DNA from: Desulforamulus aeronauticus DSM 10349
GTDB taxonomy: Bacteria; Bacillota; Desulfotomaculia; Desulfotomaculales; Desulfotomaculaceae
Direction of reading: 5' to 3'
Assembly (NCBI RefSeq): GCF_900142375.1
Contig: NZ_FRAR01000017.1
Coordinates: 58,247-122,246 of the forward strand
Length of the DNA stretch: 64,000 nucleotides
Shown one piece after another: positions 51,401 through 61,733 of this stretch. Made by a program: the position numbers and the translations under genes. Every line of letters begins with the position of its first letter. Positions within the stretch are counted from its first letter, which is position 1. A model generated the notes under the pieces. That model ran no database searches. It was not told the origin of the DNA and saw nothing but the letters and a program-made list of their open reading frames with translations.

Positions 51401-51623
51401 TTTTTATGATAACATAAAAACTCCACATCATCTTATCATAAAAAAAATACAGTCGTCAATTAATCAATGCAACTAAAATATATATTCAATATGGGGTGAT
51501 AATTATTTTGTTACTATAGAAGTAGAAAATATTTTCCTTTTTTGTTAAGCTTTCAATTACAAAATGAAGTACAATACAAGAAAGGGGAGTTTTGCACTAT
51601 TAATTATGTTTGGGGGAATCGAT

Positions 51624-54600
51624 ATGAGTAGAGTTTTAAATGTTGGACTTGATATTGGTTCTACTACCGTAAAGATGGTTATTTTAGATAAGAATAACAA
51701 TATTGTCTATAAAAAGTATTTAAGACATTTTTCCGACATAAAAAATACAGTGCTTTCTCTTTTTGAAGATGCCAAATCAATCATGCACAGAAACCTATTG
51801 ACGGTAGTGGTTACAGGGTCTGGCGGCTTTAATTTTTCGAAAAAGCTGGAGGTACCCTTTATTCAGGAAGTAATTGCCTGTGCCCATGCCATCAAAAAGA
51901 TTATTCCTAACACCGACTCTGCTATTGAACTGGGTGGTGAGGATGCTAAGGTTACCTATTTTGGCGAATCCATCGAGCAAAGAATGAATGGAACTTGTGC
52001 CGGTGGCACAGGGGCCTTCATTGATCAAATGGCTGCATTGCTGCAGACAGATGCTTCGGGGCTTAATGAGCTGGCTAAGAGTCATAAAAGTATTTATCCC
52101 ATTGCCTCCAGATGTGGTGTATTCGCCAAAACAGATATTCAGCCCTTGTTAAATGAAGGAGCAGCTAAGGAAGATATTGCCGCCTCGGTGCTGCAGGCCG
52201 TGGTCAACCAAACCATTGGTGGCCTGGCCCAGGGAAGATCTATTCGTGGTAAGGTTGCCTTTTTAGGTGGACCGCTGCATTTTATGTCCGAGCTAAGAAA
52301 ACGTTTTATTGAAACCTTAAAATTAGAAGATAATAATGTGGTTTTTCCTAACAACTCCCATTTCTTTGTTGCCTTGGGAGCAGCATTATCTTCCAGAGAA
52401 TCAGAACCCTTGCCCTTTGAATGTTTACAGGAACGGGCTCCCGGTATCTGGAAGATGAACCAGGAAGACGGTGAAAAGGTAGAACCTTTATTTGCCAACG
52501 AGAAAGAGTATGAGAAATTTAAGGAACGGCATGATCAAAACAAGGTAGTGAGGATAGATCTAGAGAGCTATCAAGGGAATGCTTACCTGGGCATTGATGC
52601 CGGGTCTACCACCACCAAGGTGGCACTGATCAGTGAAGAGGGAGGACTGCTCTATTCTCACTACGGCAGCAATAATGGTAGTCCCTTAGAATCTACCATA
52701 GAAGCACTACAGGATTTATATAGTAAACTTAACAAAAATACGATCATTTTAAACTCTGTGGTAACCGGCTATGGTGAACATCTAATCAAAGCTGCCCTAA
52801 AGGCAGATATTGGAGAAATTGAGACTGTAGCCCATTATAAGGCAGCCGATTATTTTTTACCCGGCGTCAATTTCGTCCTGGACATTGGTGGACAGGATAT
52901 GAAGAGTCTCGTCATCCGGGAAGGTGCCATTGACTCTATCATGTTAAATGAAGCCTGCTCCTCAGGGTGTGGGTCTTTTATAGAAACCTTTGCCAGCTCA
53001 TTAAATATGGACATTAAGGATTTTGCCCAGTTAGGCCTTCAATCCTTAAATCCTGTAGATTTAGGAACCCGTTGTACGGTATTTATGAACTCCAAGGTAA
53101 AACAAGCCCAAAAGGAAGGGGCAGAGGTAAGCGATATTTCCGCAGGAATTTCTCTTTCCGTTATTAAAAATGCTTTGTTTAAGGTGATCAGACTTAGAAG
53201 CACGGAGGACTTAGGAGATAAAATTGTTGTTCAGGGTGGAACCTTTTACAACGATGCAGTGCTGCGGGCCTTAGAAAAAATCACCGGTAGAGAAGTAGTG
53301 CGGCCGGATATTGCCGGTATCATGGGGGCCTTTGGTGCAGCCTTGCTGGCCAAGGAACGCTATGAAGTTGGCTATCAGACAACCATTCTCCAAGGGAAGG
53401 AGCTGGAGGATTTTTCAACAGAGACTTCTATGAAGCGTTGTGGCCTATGCGGCAACAATTGTCTGGTTAGCATTAAACATTTTTCCAATGGACAAGAGTT
53501 TTATTCCGGCAACAGATGTGAAAAAGGTGCTGGGAAAGAAAAGGTTAAAAATGACATCCCCAACCTTTATGAATATAAATACAAAAGAGTATTTAGCTAC
53601 AAACCCTTGTCAGAAAGGGAAGCAACCAGGGGGATCATCGGATTACCCAGGGTACTAAATATGTATGAGGATTACCCCTTCTGGTTCACCTTTTTCAGTC
53701 AGTTGGGCTATCGAGTCGTTATTTCAGGCCGATCAACTAAGAGAATATATGAACTGGGTATGGAGACAATTCCTTCGGAATCTGTGTGCTACCCGGCCAA
53801 GCTGGTGCATGGGCATATTATGGATCTGATCAGTCACGGGGTCAATAAAATTTTCTATCCTTGCATACCCAATAACATCCCAGAGGATCAAGAAGCCGAT
53901 AATCGTTATAATTGTCCCATCGTTACTTCGTATCCAGAGACCATTAATGCCAACATGGACATTTTAAAAAGTGGCAATGTCACTTTTTATCACCCATTTT
54001 TGCCCATTGATATGCCGGATCGAATGGTTAAACGATTGGTTGAAGAATTGGCACCGGAAGGTATTACCAAGCTTGAAATAGCCAGTGCTGTTAAAAAGGC
54101 CTATGATGAGTTGACGAGATATAAGGAAGACGTAAGGAAAAAAGGGGAAGAGACACTTACCTATATCAAAGAGCACAATATCAAGGGGATTGTCCTAGCG
54201 GGTAGACCCTATCATATTGATCCAGAAATCAATCATGGTATACCAGAGTTGTTAAAGTCCTATGGCTTTGCCGTTTTACCAGAAGATGCCATTAGACATT
54301 TGGTAAAAATCGACAGACCTTTGCGTGTGGTGGACCAATGGATCTACCATTCGAGGATGTATGCCGCCGCCACCTATGTTGCCCAGCAGAAAAACCTAGA
54401 ATTGATTCAACTCAATTCCTTTGGTTGTGGTTTAGATGCTGTGACTACCGATCAGGTGCAAGAAATTTTAGATGCTTATGGGAAGATTTATACGGTGCTC
54501 AAGATTGATGAAATCAGCAACCTGGGGGCTGCCAGAATACGTATACGCTCACTGCTTGCCGCTATTAAGGAGCGGGATAAGAGAGATTTTACACCACAAA

Positions 54601-55862
54601 AATTATTTAGCTACCCTAGTAGAGCTATCTTTACCAAAGAAATGAAGGAAACTCATACGATTTTGGCACCTCAAATGTCGCCTATTCATTTTCAGTTTTT
54701 AAAGATCGGCTTTGCCAAAGCCGGCTATAATATCGAGATTCTTCCCTCGGTGGATAAGGCCGCCATCGATGAAGGCCTGCGGTATGTGCATAACGATGCT
54801 TGTTATCCAACCATCATCGTAGTTGGTCAGTTAATGAGAGCTTTAAAATCTGGCAAATATGATGTAAACAATACCTCTGTTATTATGGCCCAAACCGGTG
54901 GGGGTTGTCGCGCTACCAACTATATTGCTATCATCCGCAAAGCATTGAGGGATGCAGGTATGGAGCAGGTTCCCGTTATTTCTCTCTCTTCCGGTTTGGA
55001 AAAAAACCCGGGTTTCAAGGTTACCCTGCCCATCTTCCATAATATGATGATGGGATTGGTTTATGGTGATCTTCTCATGCGGGTATTGTATCGAGTGCGC
55101 CCCTATGAAAAGGTACCGGGTTCTGCCAACCGTTTATACGAGTATTGGGTGGATAAATGCCAAAAGGCCTTAGCGGATGGTGGAAAGAAAGAATTTAGGG
55201 AAAATATCTACAGAATCGTTAAGGATTTTGACAACCTGGAAATTTATGAAGATTTAGTGAAGCCACGGGTTGGTGTCGTAGGGGAAATATTGGTTAAGTT
55301 TCACCCCACTGCCAACAACAACATTGTTGAATTGTTGGAAGCCGAAGGTGCAGAGGCTGTGGTACCGGACCTAATTGACTTCTTTTTATACTGCTCCTTT
55401 GATAACAAGATCAAATATCAGATATTATCCGGAACCCTTTGGAAAATGATTTCCGGCATGATTTCTGTAAAAGTTATTGAGTCCTATCGAAAGGACATGA
55501 AAAAAGCTTTGCAGCAAAGCGAACGATTTGAAGCACCAAAACCAATTGAAGAAATTGCCCAATACGCGGCAAAACATCTGTCTCTAGGCAACCAAACCGG
55601 AGAGGGCTGGTTTTTAACCGGTGAAATGGTTGAGTTGATGGAAAGTGGTGTGAGCAATGTCGTCTGTTTACAACCCTTTGCCTGTTTACCCAACCATATC
55701 ACCGGCAAAGGGATGATCAAGGAACTTAGAAGATCGTATCCTACTGCCAATATTGTGCCCATCGACTATGACCCAGGAGCCAGTGAAGTGAATCAGCTAA
55801 ACCGTATCAAGCTCATGCTCTCTGTAGCTATGGAAGAAGTAAAAAATAGAAGTGATACTTAA
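51624..55862 (+). CDS. Giant CoA-dehydratase-activator-type protein (BadF/BcrA-like ATPase, DUF2229)
   Basis: 1412 residues from ATG 51624. Two ASKHA ATPase domains in tandem: ~5-280 ([31 protein letters not shown]) and ~310-590 ([33 protein letters not shown]). Cysteine-rich [11 protein letters not shown] follows near 620. The remaining ~780 residues carry DUF2229 and a 2-hydroxyacyl-CoA-dehydratase-like region ([50 protein letters not shown]). ATP-driven activators of this family inject electrons into dehydratases or related radical enzymes. The fused, stand-alone form is common in clostridia, but its substrate is unknown. Confidence 0.9.
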   Translation: MSRVLNVGLDIGSTTVKMVILDKNNNIVYKKYLRHFSDIKNTVLSLFEDAKSIMHRNLLTVVVTGSGGFNFSKKLEVPFIQEVIACAHAIKKIIPNTDSAIELGGEDAKVTYFGESIEQRMNGTCAGGTGAFIDQMAALLQTDASGLNELAKSHKSIYPIASRCGVFAKTDIQPLLNEGAAKEDIAASVLQAVVNQTIGGLAQGRSIRGKVAFLGGPLHFMSELRKRFIETLKLEDNNVVFPNNSHFFVALGAALSSRESEPLPFECLQERAPGIWKMNQEDGEKVEPLFANEKEYEKFKERHDQNKVVRIDLESYQGNAYLGIDAGSTTTKVALISEEGGLLYSHYGSNNGSPLESTIEALQDLYSKLNKNTIILNSVVTGYGEHLIKAALKADIGEIETVAHYKAADYFLPGVNFVLDIGGQDMKSLVIREGAIDSIMLNEACSSGCGSFIETFASSLNMDIKDFAQLGLQSLNPVDLGTRCTVFMNSKVKQAQKEGAEVSDISAGISLSVIKNALFKVIRLRSTEDLGDKIVVQGGTFYNDAVLRALEKITGREVVRPDIAGIMGAFGAALLAKERYEVGYQTTILQGKELEDFSTETSMKRCGLCGNNCLVSIKHFSNGQEFYSGNRCEKGAGKEKVKNDIPNLYEYKYKRVFSYKPLSEREATRGIIGLPRVLNMYEDYPFWFTFFSQLGYRVVISGRSTKRIYELGMETIPSESVCYPAKLVHGHIMDLISHGVNKIFYPCIPNNIPEDQEADNRYNCPIVTSYPETINANMDILKSGNVTFYHPFLPIDMPDRMVKRLVEELAPEGITKLEIASAVKKAYDELTRYKEDVRKKGEETLTYIKEHNIKGIVLAGRPYHIDPEINHGIPELLKSYGFAVLPEDAIRHLVKIDRPLRVVDQWIYHSRMYAAATYVAQQKNLELIQLNSFGCGLDAVTTDQVQEILDAYGKIYTVLKIDEISNLGAARIRIRSLLAAIKERDKRDFTPQKLFSYPSRAIFTKEMKETHTILAPQMSPIHFQFLKIGFAKAGYNIEILPSVDKAAIDEGLRYVHNDACYPTIIVVGQLMRALKSGKYDVNNTSVIMAQTGGGCRATNYIAIIRKALRDAGMEQVPVISLSSGLEKNPGFKVTLPIFHNMMMGLVYGDLLMRVLYRVRPYEKVPGSANRLYEYWVDKCQKALADGGKKEFRENIYRIVKDFDNLEIYEDLVKPRVGVVGEILVKFHPTANNNIVELLEAEGAEAVVPDLIDFFLYCSFDNKIKYQILSGTLWKMISGMISVKVIESYRKDMKKALQQSERFEAPKPIEEIAQYAAKHLSLGNQTGEGWFLTGEMVELMESGVSNVVCLQPFACLPNHITGKGMIKELRRSYPTANIVPIDYDPGASEVNQLNRIKLMLSVAMEEVKNRSDT

Positions 55863-55892
55863 TAGTTCAGCATTCTCATAATCTGTTTAGAT

Positions 55893-55936
55893 AAAACGGA
55901 ACTCCTTCCACTAAACCGGGGAGGAGTTCCGTTTTT
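55893..55936. terminator. Bidirectional terminator
   Basis: AAAACGGAACTCCT / AGGAGTTCCGTTTT 14-bp stem with flanking T-run between convergent genes. Confidence 0.88.
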
Positions 55937-55961
55937 CTAATGAGAGAAATAAACCCATGAT

Positions 55962-56807
55962 CTAAACCCTGGCCTGCAACCAAATTTTAATTCGCCCGGT
56001 ACCACTTTCCTGGGAAGCTAGGCGAAAGGTAAGTCTGTTATAACGTGTAAAAAAGTTACTTACGAAAACTCTGATTTGACCAGGACGTAGTTCAATCTCA
56101 GGCTCTTCATCCATAAAATTGATCTGATTGGGGCTAGCTTGTAACTTTACTAAGGTGTTCTTGGAACCAATGTTTGCTACGATAAAACTATAGATAGAAT
56201 AGCTCCATACCTCTTGTGTACTACTAAATCCCGCCCTTTTACCCACGGAAAAATATTCCTTTCTTTCATAGCAATTTGTTTTGGATGGTTCAGTGGTAAC
56301 TATTAATAGGGGATGCCGTGAATGGTCCGGTGTATTTGAACTATGAAAAAGTAAAACGCCACAGGTTTCAAGCTCTACCGGTACTAAGGCCAAACCGCTA
56401 TTCATTAATTTTCCCGCATGCCAGGCTTTGACTAAAGTCGTAATATCAACAGAAATGGAACAACCATTTTTACGTAGGGGAACTCTTTTTAATGTTTTTG
56501 CTAGCATAGGTGGTTTACTGGTATAGTTTGTATAACAGTCCTCAAAGGGTTTGGCTAATGCTTGGATACCTAAAAGTGCTGGTGGGTCACCTTTACAGGG
56601 AGGGGCATTGAAATATATTTTTAACATGGCCGAAGAAATCACCTGTTCTTTGGGCAGGGTCGATAGATCGAAAAAGAGATAGGAGATATATTTAGTAAAA
56701 AGACTCGTTTTCCCAACGGGTAAGTAAGGTGAATGGCACGGTGTCTGATGTTGCTTATTGCTAAAGACAAAAGTACTTTTTATGGCTGGTAGCCTGAATA
56801 TGTTCAT
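55962..56807 (-). CDS. Surface-type protein with DNRLRE-like and DUF6385-like domains
   Basis: 281 residues. Residues ~35-175 look like a DNRLRE (carbohydrate-binding-like, disaggregatase-related) beta domain: SYLFFDLSTLPKEQVISSAMLKIYF, then VDITTLVKAWHAGKLMNSGLAL. The C-terminal ~90 residues (TQEVWSYSIYSFIVANIGSKNT to IKIWLQARV) resemble DUF6385, a domain seen at the end of spore or surface proteins of Desulfotomaculum-type genomes. No signal peptide is evident. It is last in the minus-strand glycosyltransferase cluster, suggesting it or a relative is a modified surface protein. Confidence 0.65.
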   Translation of the reverse strand: MNIFRLPAIKSTFVFSNKQHQTPCHSPYLPVGKTSLFTKYISYLFFDLSTLPKEQVISSAMLKIYFNAPPCKGDPPALLGIQALAKPFEDCYTNYTSKPPMLAKTLKRVPLRKNGCSISVDITTLVKAWHAGKLMNSGLALVPVELETCGVLLFHSSNTPDHSRHPLLIVTTEPSKTNCYERKEYFSVGKRAGFSSTQEVWSYSIYSFIVANIGSKNTLVKLQASPNQINFMDEEPEIELRPGQIRVFVSNFFTRYNRLTFRLASQESGTGRIKIWLQARV

Positions 56808-56896
56808 CGCAATGCACCTTTATGTTTTTTATAAACTATGTTGGGAAAATCCCATGTGTGAAAAGAATACGTTTTTGACAGTAGAAAACAGTAAAG

Positions 56897-58453
56897 TTAC
56901 TTGTTACTATTTTCCAGCCAGGGAAGCAAATTTGGACGCGGATCAAGTATGGAATCATATTGTTGGGCAATCCCATAAATACGCTGGGGATCTAATTCCT
57001 TATAACGGTAATATTTTTTAAGCCGATCCGCCGGTTTCAGCCAACCCAGATGTTTAATTCTGAGGGGGTGGTTTTCGCCCTTTAATTCCGCTATATTTAC
57101 CGGGAATCTTCCACAATGCAGGGGTGTTTCCTGCCACAGGTAATGGAAGTCCGGTAAATACCGAACCATAAAGGGACGGAACTGTTGATGGGCACACCAG
57201 TATTGATCCTCCCGATAGTGGGTTTCGCTCCACATATCATATAACCGGAAGGAATAGTAACTAACATCTTTGCTTTGGGCCAGCTTTTTTAAAACTTCAG
57301 GGGCATTCTCTTCAAATATTTCATCTGCATCCAGTATTAAAATCCAATCTGGACTGGTTGTAACGGCCATTTGCCAGAGCTGCTTCCGGAGAATAATTTC
57401 ATTAGTAAAGCTTGGGTTGCTATTTGCCACGATTGTCAGGGGAATACCCTCTAAAGCTTTTTTGCAGACCTCTACGGTATTGTCCTCACTGGCATCATCT
57501 AAAATTACCACGTTATCAACAAACTGCTTGGCTTGTTGCAAGACCTTCTCTAAATACCTGTCGGATTCATTCCTCACTAGCATGGCCAGTGTAATTTTAT
57601 TGCCTTTTCCTTTTTTACTCCCGGGTCTGTCGGTTTTCTTACCATCTTTACTGTGCCCCAAGTTCATATTTTTTTTATATTCCTTCAGCTGCGGCAGTTC
57701 TGATTCTCTGTAAATATGAAAGGGGGGGTAATGGGTATCTGCAAAGAGTTCAAATCCCAAGGCTGCCGCCCGTATACAAAAATGCCTATCCTCACCCCAA
57801 AAACCAAGATTATAGATTTCACTGAAGGAAACTCCCCTTAAGAGGGCTTGCTTGCTGACTAAGGTGCAAGCTCCCAGTCCGCCAACTTTGTACGTACCTG
57901 GTTTAGAAAGCATGGCAATAAACTCCGTTGCTCTCTGATTGATTTCCTCCTCACGTAACTTTTGACATCTGGGGGCGTCATATAACTGGTATTGGTCCGC
58001 AACCCAGACTTGAGGCAGCGGGGGTAAATCTGGCTCCCACCTGGTCCAGAATACTTCAGAAACAATATCTTTTTGGAGTGAGATTAAATGCTTGATGGTT
58101 TTGGGGTGAAGGTATAAATCTGAATCAACGAGAAACAAATAATCATAATCTTCCTGCAGGGCCATGGCAATAAAACTATTTTTAAAAGCAGCTACTTTCC
58201 AAATCAATTCTTCACGCCACTGGTGAGTTTTCTCATCACAGGTATAACTATTCAAGGTGTTTTTTCGAATAATACGAACATTTTTCTTGTTATTGGAGAA
58301 ACGCTCCAATAAATTGTGATCATTATTGTCATCAATAAAAACATAATCGAGTACCAGTCCTGATTGATGCAATTTTTCTAGTGAACTAAGAAACTCTTTT
58401 AAAATGTTCTTCTTCTGCTTAATGGGGCTTGCCAGTAAAACTCGTGTCTTCAT
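56897..58453 (-). CDS. Two-domain glycosyltransferase (Anp1/GT2-like plus GT2)
   Basis: 518 residues from ATG 58453 behind AAAGGAGC; a longer frame reaches 58528. Domain 1 (~1-245) resembles the Anp1/GT62-like fold: VLLASPIKQKKNILKEFL, VFIDDNNDHNL, and YLFLVDSDLYLHPKTIKHLI with the DSD metal site. Domain 2 (~270-515) is a classic GT2: KITLAMLVRNESDRYLEKVL, VVILDDASEDNTVEV, ILILDADEIFEENA. Start overlaps the previous gene by 4 bases (ATGA). It probably adds sugars to a surface substrate. Confidence 0.87.
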   Translation of the reverse strand: MKTRVLLASPIKQKKNILKEFLSSLEKLHQSGLVLDYVFIDDNNDHNLLERFSNNKKNVRIIRKNTLNSYTCDEKTHQWREELIWKVAAFKNSFIAMALQEDYDYLFLVDSDLYLHPKTIKHLISLQKDIVSEVFWTRWEPDLPPLPQVWVADQYQLYDAPRCQKLREEEINQRATEFIAMLSKPGTYKVGGLGACTLVSKQALLRGVSFSEIYNLGFWGEDRHFCIRAAALGFELFADTHYPPFHIYRESELPQLKEYKKNMNLGHSKDGKKTDRPGSKKGKGNKITLAMLVRNESDRYLEKVLQQAKQFVDNVVILDDASEDNTVEVCKKALEGIPLTIVANSNPSFTNEIILRKQLWQMAVTTSPDWILILDADEIFEENAPEVLKKLAQSKDVSYYSFRLYDMWSETHYREDQYWCAHQQFRPFMVRYLPDFHYLWQETPLHCGRFPVNIAELKGENHPLRIKHLGWLKPADRLKKYYRYKELDPQRIYGIAQQYDSILDPRPNLLPWLENSNK

Positions 58454-59982
58454 AGTTGCTCCTTTCTCAAGGAAAATGATTGATCTCCTCCCGTAGTAAG
58501 GGAAGGGGTAGCCAATCTTGGAGAACAACTTTTCATTGTCAATAGCAGTAGGTCTGCCAGCAGGATGCGGACCCTTTCACGGGCCATGAAATAACTACAG
58601 TCATATCCCTGTTCAATGAAGAAGGCGCACGTATCAATTTCTCGCGTGGCTATAAAAATGTATTCAATGGCAGAGGTATTACCACATAGAGGAACTAATT
58701 GCTTAACGACCGTCAACAGTTTTTCTGTTAGCCGGGTTAGCGGCATGCCGGTTTCTGCTGTACTGCTTACTTGATAGATTTCCAGCAGGAGTATCACCAT
58801 CGCTAAGGGTACTTCATGATGTTCCAGTAATTCCCGCCAGAGGGAATCTTTTTTTTCCAGGGAACAAAAGGTGTATAACCTATTACAGTCCCAATTAATG
58901 TACTTTTTTTGTATGAAATCAAGAATTTGCGTTAAGGGATATAGGAAACAGTTGTTTCTTTGCAGGGCTAAAAAATACAGGGTGGCAGCCTTTTCATATT
59001 CTCCCGACAAATTGTAGGCGTCTCCTGTCAAGCTAAGAATTTTATCGTGAGGCAGCAGGCTGCTGCCGTCATCTGCAATTGAATTTTCCAGGTCATTGGC
59101 GGCTGCAGGGTATCTTTGCAAAGCCAGGTTTGCGAAGCCTCTGAGTAACAATAAGTCCTTATGCTGTGGTACCATGAGCAGCGATTTTTGGGCAAAGTCC
59201 AGTAATGCTTGCCAGCGTTTCAGATGCCATAACCCAATGGCTGTGTTCAAAAGGACATCCTCAAAGTAACCTTCACAGCCGGTCATGAGAGTCAAGGCCC
59301 TTTCCAGGTAAGGAAGTCCCTGGTCAATTTGGCCTTTTTGGTAATATTCCAGGGCTAAAGCAAAGAAAAGAAAGGGGTCTTGGGGGGTATTTCTTAATTC
59401 TTTGGCTATGATCGTGGTATTTCTCCAAAACTTATTCTTTTTACTGATTACCGCAGCCAAATAACCATAATGGTCAATAACCAGAGGGGCTGGGACTAAG
59501 CCCTGGCCCTGGTTTATTTTTATGATGGATGTTGCCACTTGTTCATGGATGGCACCCACAAAGCGATATTCCGGTTTATTTCTAAATAATCTCACAACCC
59601 TGTCGCAGGTCATTTGTTTACCGTCCCCGATGTAATTATTGAGTTGTAAGTAATAACCTTCGACAGTCTTATTTTCAAGGTACTGATCAAAATCTTCGAC
59701 TTCAACCGGACATAAAACCTCATCGGCGTCTAACACCAAAATCCAATCACCGCGGGCTTGCTCCAAACCAAAATTTCTAGCCTGTGAAAAATTACCGGTC
59801 CAGATAAAATGAAAGACCCTGGCACCTGCCAGTTGAGCCAATTGAACCGTATTATCTGCAGATCCGGTATCCACCACAATGATTTCTCCGACAAGGTGCT
59901 TAACACTAGCAAGGCAAGCCGCAAGGCAATGCTCTTCGTCCTTTGTAATCAGGCAAAGGCTTACTTTTATTCTTTGTTTCAT
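58450..59982 (-). CDS. GT2 glycosyltransferase with TPR domain (paralogue 1)
   Basis: 510 residues. The GT2 domain (~1-230) has ISLCLITKDEEHCLAACLASV-type start, IIVVDTGSADNTVQLAQ, WILVLDADEVLCP and VVRLFRNKPEYRFVGAIHEQV, followed by TPR-like helices (FFALALEYYQKGQIDQGLPYLERAL, LLLRGFANLALQRYPAAAND). It shares this architecture and motifs with the next two genes upstream, and overlaps both neighbours by 4 bases. Cytoplasmic or peripheral; the TPR part likely binds the protein to be glycosylated. Confidence 0.88.
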   Translation of the reverse strand: MKQRIKVSLCLITKDEEHCLAACLASVKHLVGEIIVVDTGSADNTVQLAQLAGARVFHFIWTGNFSQARNFGLEQARGDWILVLDADEVLCPVEVEDFDQYLENKTVEGYYLQLNNYIGDGKQMTCDRVVRLFRNKPEYRFVGAIHEQVATSIIKINQGQGLVPAPLVIDHYGYLAAVISKKNKFWRNTTIIAKELRNTPQDPFLFFALALEYYQKGQIDQGLPYLERALTLMTGCEGYFEDVLLNTAIGLWHLKRWQALLDFAQKSLLMVPQHKDLLLLRGFANLALQRYPAAANDLENSIADDGSSLLPHDKILSLTGDAYNLSGEYEKAATLYFLALQRNNCFLYPLTQILDFIQKKYINWDCNRLYTFCSLEKKDSLWRELLEHHEVPLAMVILLLEIYQVSSTAETGMPLTRLTEKLLTVVKQLVPLCGNTSAIEYIFIATREIDTCAFFIEQGYDCSYFMARERVRILLADLLLLTMKSCSPRLATPSLTTGGDQSFSLRKEQL

Positions 59983-61733
59983 ACCTTGCTGCCACCGTTT
60001 CCGAATTTGTAAGCAAAGAGTTCCCGCGAGTTGTTTACTTTGCCATCATAATAGTCTGCCAGCGCCTGATTTCCCCCTGGGGTTGTTCTGAGCAGAAAAG
60101 TCTCTAAAACATTGACCAGTTGATGATAGTAAGATTTTTTATCAAGATCATCTGGAAGATAGTGGTAACAAAAGTCAAGTAAGTTTAAAGAAGTGTTGAT
60201 TAATGCCACCTCGCTGCGCGTAGCAGCAAGGTCTGCTGCTAGACCCTCTTGCAGTGACCGGGTTAAACCAAGGATCACCCTGGCGGTAATTCTGGTAGAC
60301 TTATTTTTCCACATTTGCAGCCCCAAAGAACGACATGTTTTAAAACGACCTGTTAACAGTAGTGCTATAGCTTGGTGGGTTTGCGCGATAGGGAAGAAAT
60401 TACTCTCCTTAGGGATTTGTTTCAGAGAATGAAGGCCTCCCGGAAACCTGCCCGAGTAAATATGGTACAGCCCCAGTTGAAACAGAAACTCGTCATTTTG
60501 CTCTGTCGCAGTTGAACACTCTGCCAAGCAGGCCGTGGCTAAAGAAGGATAGCCAGCCATAAAAAACAAGTTTGCTATGGTTAAAGCCAGACGCCGGTTG
60601 TTTAGGTAACCTTTTTCTTGCAAGTAGGCAAGGGTAGTACGGGGGCTGCCTTCTTTTAGTAACAAGAGAAATAAATGGCTTGCGGGATAATGGTAGCGAT
60701 CATTTTCCTGTAATGCCCGCTCGTAGCAATCCTTCGCAGGACCCGTGAGACCAAGCTTTTCATAACAAAAACCCATATGGTAAAGGGCCAAATAACTACC
60801 TGTACCGTTCATATGACTATACATAGCAGGTGGTGTCCCACCTTGTCTGGCCTGATCAAACCATTTAATCGCTAACGCGTACTCCTTTTTTTCTTCTAGG
60901 GCTATTCCTCCCAGATAATACACATCTGTGTACTCGGGATATTGAGAGGCGGCCTCCAGGCTCAGGCAGATCATTTCGTCAAGCTGACCTAAATTATGGA
61001 GACAAATTAATAGGTAACGTAACGCTGGGGCACGAAAAAGCAAATGATCGTCGGTAAGTTGTCGGTAGGCATTTTGCAAAAAGGGCAGAGCAAGCTGGGG
61101 TTTTGCTAATCCGAGCCATTCTATACCAAGGTAATACTGCAGAAAATAGTTTTGGGGAGCTAGCAAAGATGCTTTTTTTAAAGCTGCCAGATTACGCCCT
61201 CTCTTACGGTTGCGTTCCCGTGGAGATAGGGTGTTATGTTGAATCATCAGTTCAGTCGTACTATCCACCACCTCGTTATGATGGACAACAACTTGCTCGT
61301 GGATAGTGCCCTCAAAGCGGTACTCTTTTTTATTCCTAAACAAGCGGAGAATTAGAAATTGATTGTATTCACCAGTCTCTTCCGAAATCGGATAGAGCAG
61401 AGGAAGCATATACGCATCTATTTTCGTTGATCTGCTGATCAATTCTTTCAATTGTCCCGGTTTACTAAGCAATACCTCGTCGGCATCCAAAGATAAAAGC
61501 CAATCTCCCGTGGCTTTGCCAATGGCGTAATTGCGGGCAGAGCTAAAATTACCATCCCAGGGATAGGTAAATATTTTATCTGTATACTTCCTGGCAATTT
61601 CCCAGGTGTTATCGGTTGAACCAGTGTCGACAATGATTATTTCATCCACCTGCTCTTTTACGCTGGCAAGACAAGTTTCCAAATCTCTGGATTCGTTTTT
61701 TACAATCATCACCAAGGTAACGGTGTCTTTCAT
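59979..61733 (-). CDS. GT2 glycosyltransferase with TPR domain (paralogue 2)
   Basis: 584 residues. GT2 motifs are LVMIVKNESRDLETCLASV, EIIIVDTGSTDNTWEIA, WLLSLDADEVLLSK and LRLFRNKKEYRFEGTIHEQV. From ~residue 190 multiple TPR-like helix pairs run to ~500. Paralogue of the flanking genes (about 40% similar by eye in the GT domain). Translation is coupled to both neighbours through ATGA overlaps. Confidence 0.88.
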   Translation of the reverse strand: MKDTVTLVMIVKNESRDLETCLASVKEQVDEIIIVDTGSTDNTWEIARKYTDKIFTYPWDGNFSSARNYAIGKATGDWLLSLDADEVLLSKPGQLKELISRSTKIDAYMLPLLYPISEETGEYNQFLILRLFRNKKEYRFEGTIHEQVVVHHNEVVDSTTELMIQHNTLSPRERNRKRGRNLAALKKASLLAPQNYFLQYYLGIEWLGLAKPQLALPFLQNAYRQLTDDHLLFRAPALRYLLICLHNLGQLDEMICLSLEAASQYPEYTDVYYLGGIALEEKKEYALAIKWFDQARQGGTPPAMYSHMNGTGSYLALYHMGFCYEKLGLTGPAKDCYERALQENDRYHYPASHLFLLLLKEGSPRTTLAYLQEKGYLNNRRLALTIANLFFMAGYPSLATACLAECSTATEQNDEFLFQLGLYHIYSGRFPGGLHSLKQIPKESNFFPIAQTHQAIALLLTGRFKTCRSLGLQMWKNKSTRITARVILGLTRSLQEGLAADLAATRSEVALINTSLNLLDFCYHYLPDDLDKKSYYHQLVNVLETFLLRTTPGGNQALADYYDGKVNNSRELFAYKFGNGGSKV

